Assembly: GCA_023386765.1 (NCBI GenBank)
Contig: JAEWJD010000411.1
Span: 1 to 6,735, forward strand
From: Pseudomonadota bacterium
GTDB lineage: Bacteria; Pseudomonadota; Gammaproteobacteria; Burkholderiales; Burkholderiaceae_B
Direction of reading: 5' to 3'
Length of the DNA stretch: 6,735 bases
Within the stretch, counting starts at the first letter, position 1. Each line of letters starts with the position of its first letter. Of the stretch, positions 6,372 to 6,735 are shown piece by piece. Both the position numbers and the translations under genes were made by a program. The notes under the pieces are model-generated. The model ran no database searches. It was not told where the DNA came from and was given only the letters and a program-made list of their open reading frames with translations.

Positions 6372-6413
6372 ATAGTAGCCAGCCCCCATCGGACCCGTCT
6401 TGATCCAGGTCAA
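6372..6413 (-). promoter_or_regulatory. Class II FNR/ANR-type promoter
   Basis: The minus strand reads TTGACCTGGATCAA (6413-6400), matching the FNR consensus TTGAT-N4-ATCAA at 9 of 10 specified positions. After 22 bp comes TACTAT (6377-6372), 4 of 6 of the -10 consensus. That spacing centres the box at -41.5, the classic class II activator position. The stop codon of the upstream NTPase gene (6412-6410) lies inside the box. Confidence 0.65.
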
Positions 6414-6735
6414 GCCCTCTCGTCCTTGACCAGCACCTGGGGACGGCTCAACTGCCAGCTGCGATAGGCCGCCACCACGACATGCGCCGACGGCAAGCGC
6501 ACCACCGGGATCTCCAGCGTCGCCGCCAGCGCACGGTAACGCCGACGGTTGACCGGCGTGCTGCGCCAGATGTGGCGGATCATGTGCCATTTGACGCTAT
6601 CCCGGCCACTATCGAGCCCGCCATGGCGCTGCGCATCGAAGCAGGCGCGGCGCACGTAGCGCCACAGGCTGCGCGCCGTGCTGACGTCCAGCACAATGAC
6701 GCCCGTCGCACGCGCCAGTCGTTGCGGCAGCGTGA
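6410..6735 (-). CDS. Adenylate-kinase-like P-loop NTPase, C-terminal part
   Basis: The minus strand stays open from the right edge to the TGA at 6412-6410, giving 107 residues of a protein whose N-terminus is beyond the window. The visible part contains VIVLDVSTARSLWRYVRR, then LDSGRDSVKWHMIRHIW, then NRRRYRAL and a final IPVVRLPS. This fits the C-terminal half of small adenylate-kinase/topology-modulation-type P-loop NTPases: a hydrophobic strand followed by a D, an R-rich helix, a (G/E)xRES/RDS-type segment, a run of arginines, and a closing RL-S strand. The P-loop itself would lie outside the window, so the ATP-binding claim rests on family resemblance only. The substrate is unknown. No terminator directly follows the stop; read-through could reach the one at 6281-6313. 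Confidence 0.6.
   Translation of the reverse strand, partial: TLPQRLARATGVIVLDVSTARSLWRYVRRACFDAQRHGGLDSGRDSVKWHMIRHIWRSTPVNRRRYRALAATLEIPVVRLPSAHVVVAAYRSWQLSRPQVLVKDERA

Noticed and set aside
6312..6413. Possible 33-residue peptide from TTG 6413 on the minus strand, overlapping the NTPase stop
   Set aside because: The only Shine-Dalgarno-like purines end 1 nt from the TTG, and the start lies in the FNR box upstream of the predicted +1. It remains an alternative if the region proves translated.

Overview
The window looks like chromosomal DNA from a high-GC betaproteobacterium, most likely Burkholderiales and perhaps Alcaligenaceae (Bordetella/Achromobacter-like). The basis is codon use, the tRNA sequences, and the gene families present (a YqaA-type membrane protein, a two-HKD cardiolipin synthase, and an outer-membrane phospholipase A with a long N-terminal region). 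The family-level placement is inference. Most of the content is envelope-related housekeeping. I see no transposase, integrase, phage gene or CRISPR array.

Layout, left to right. (1) On the minus strand at 1-870 lies the N-terminal 290 residues of an IbrA-like (DUF3440) PAPS-reductase-family protein; its C-terminus is beyond the left edge. (2) Divergent to it, on the plus strand, are yqaA (VTT/DedA-like membrane protein) and a small unrecognised polytopic membrane protein starting from a TTG codon with a good Shine-Dalgarno sequence. (3) A strong bidirectional terminator separates these from tRNA-His (GTG) on the minus strand. (4) An AT-rich divergent promoter region lies between tRNA-His and a complete cardiolipin synthase gene (cls, plus). 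(5) tRNA-Arg (TCT) is on the minus strand. (6) pldA follows on the plus strand: a calcium-dependent outer-membrane phospholipase A with all catalytic residues and an extra N-terminal domain of about 160 residues. (7) Next is a plus-strand secreted protein that resembles DcrB. (8) The right edge holds, on the minus strand, the C-terminal part of an adenylate-kinase-like P-loop NTPase.

The most interesting element lies between the last two genes. A near-perfect FNR/ANR box (6400-6413), which contains the stop codon of the NTPase gene, sits exactly 22 bp from a -10 hexamer (6372-6377) on the minus strand. This is class II FNR geometry. The predicted +1 (6365) falls on the first base of an 8-bp hairpin with a C-rich loop. 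About 85 nt downstream is an intrinsic terminator with eight Us that forms properly only on the minus strand. Together these predict a small RNA induced by oxygen limitation, transcribed toward the DcrB-like gene.

Functionally, cls and pldA both act on membrane phospholipids (cardiolipin synthesis and outer-membrane phospholipid hydrolysis), but they are separated by a tRNA gene and do not form an operon.
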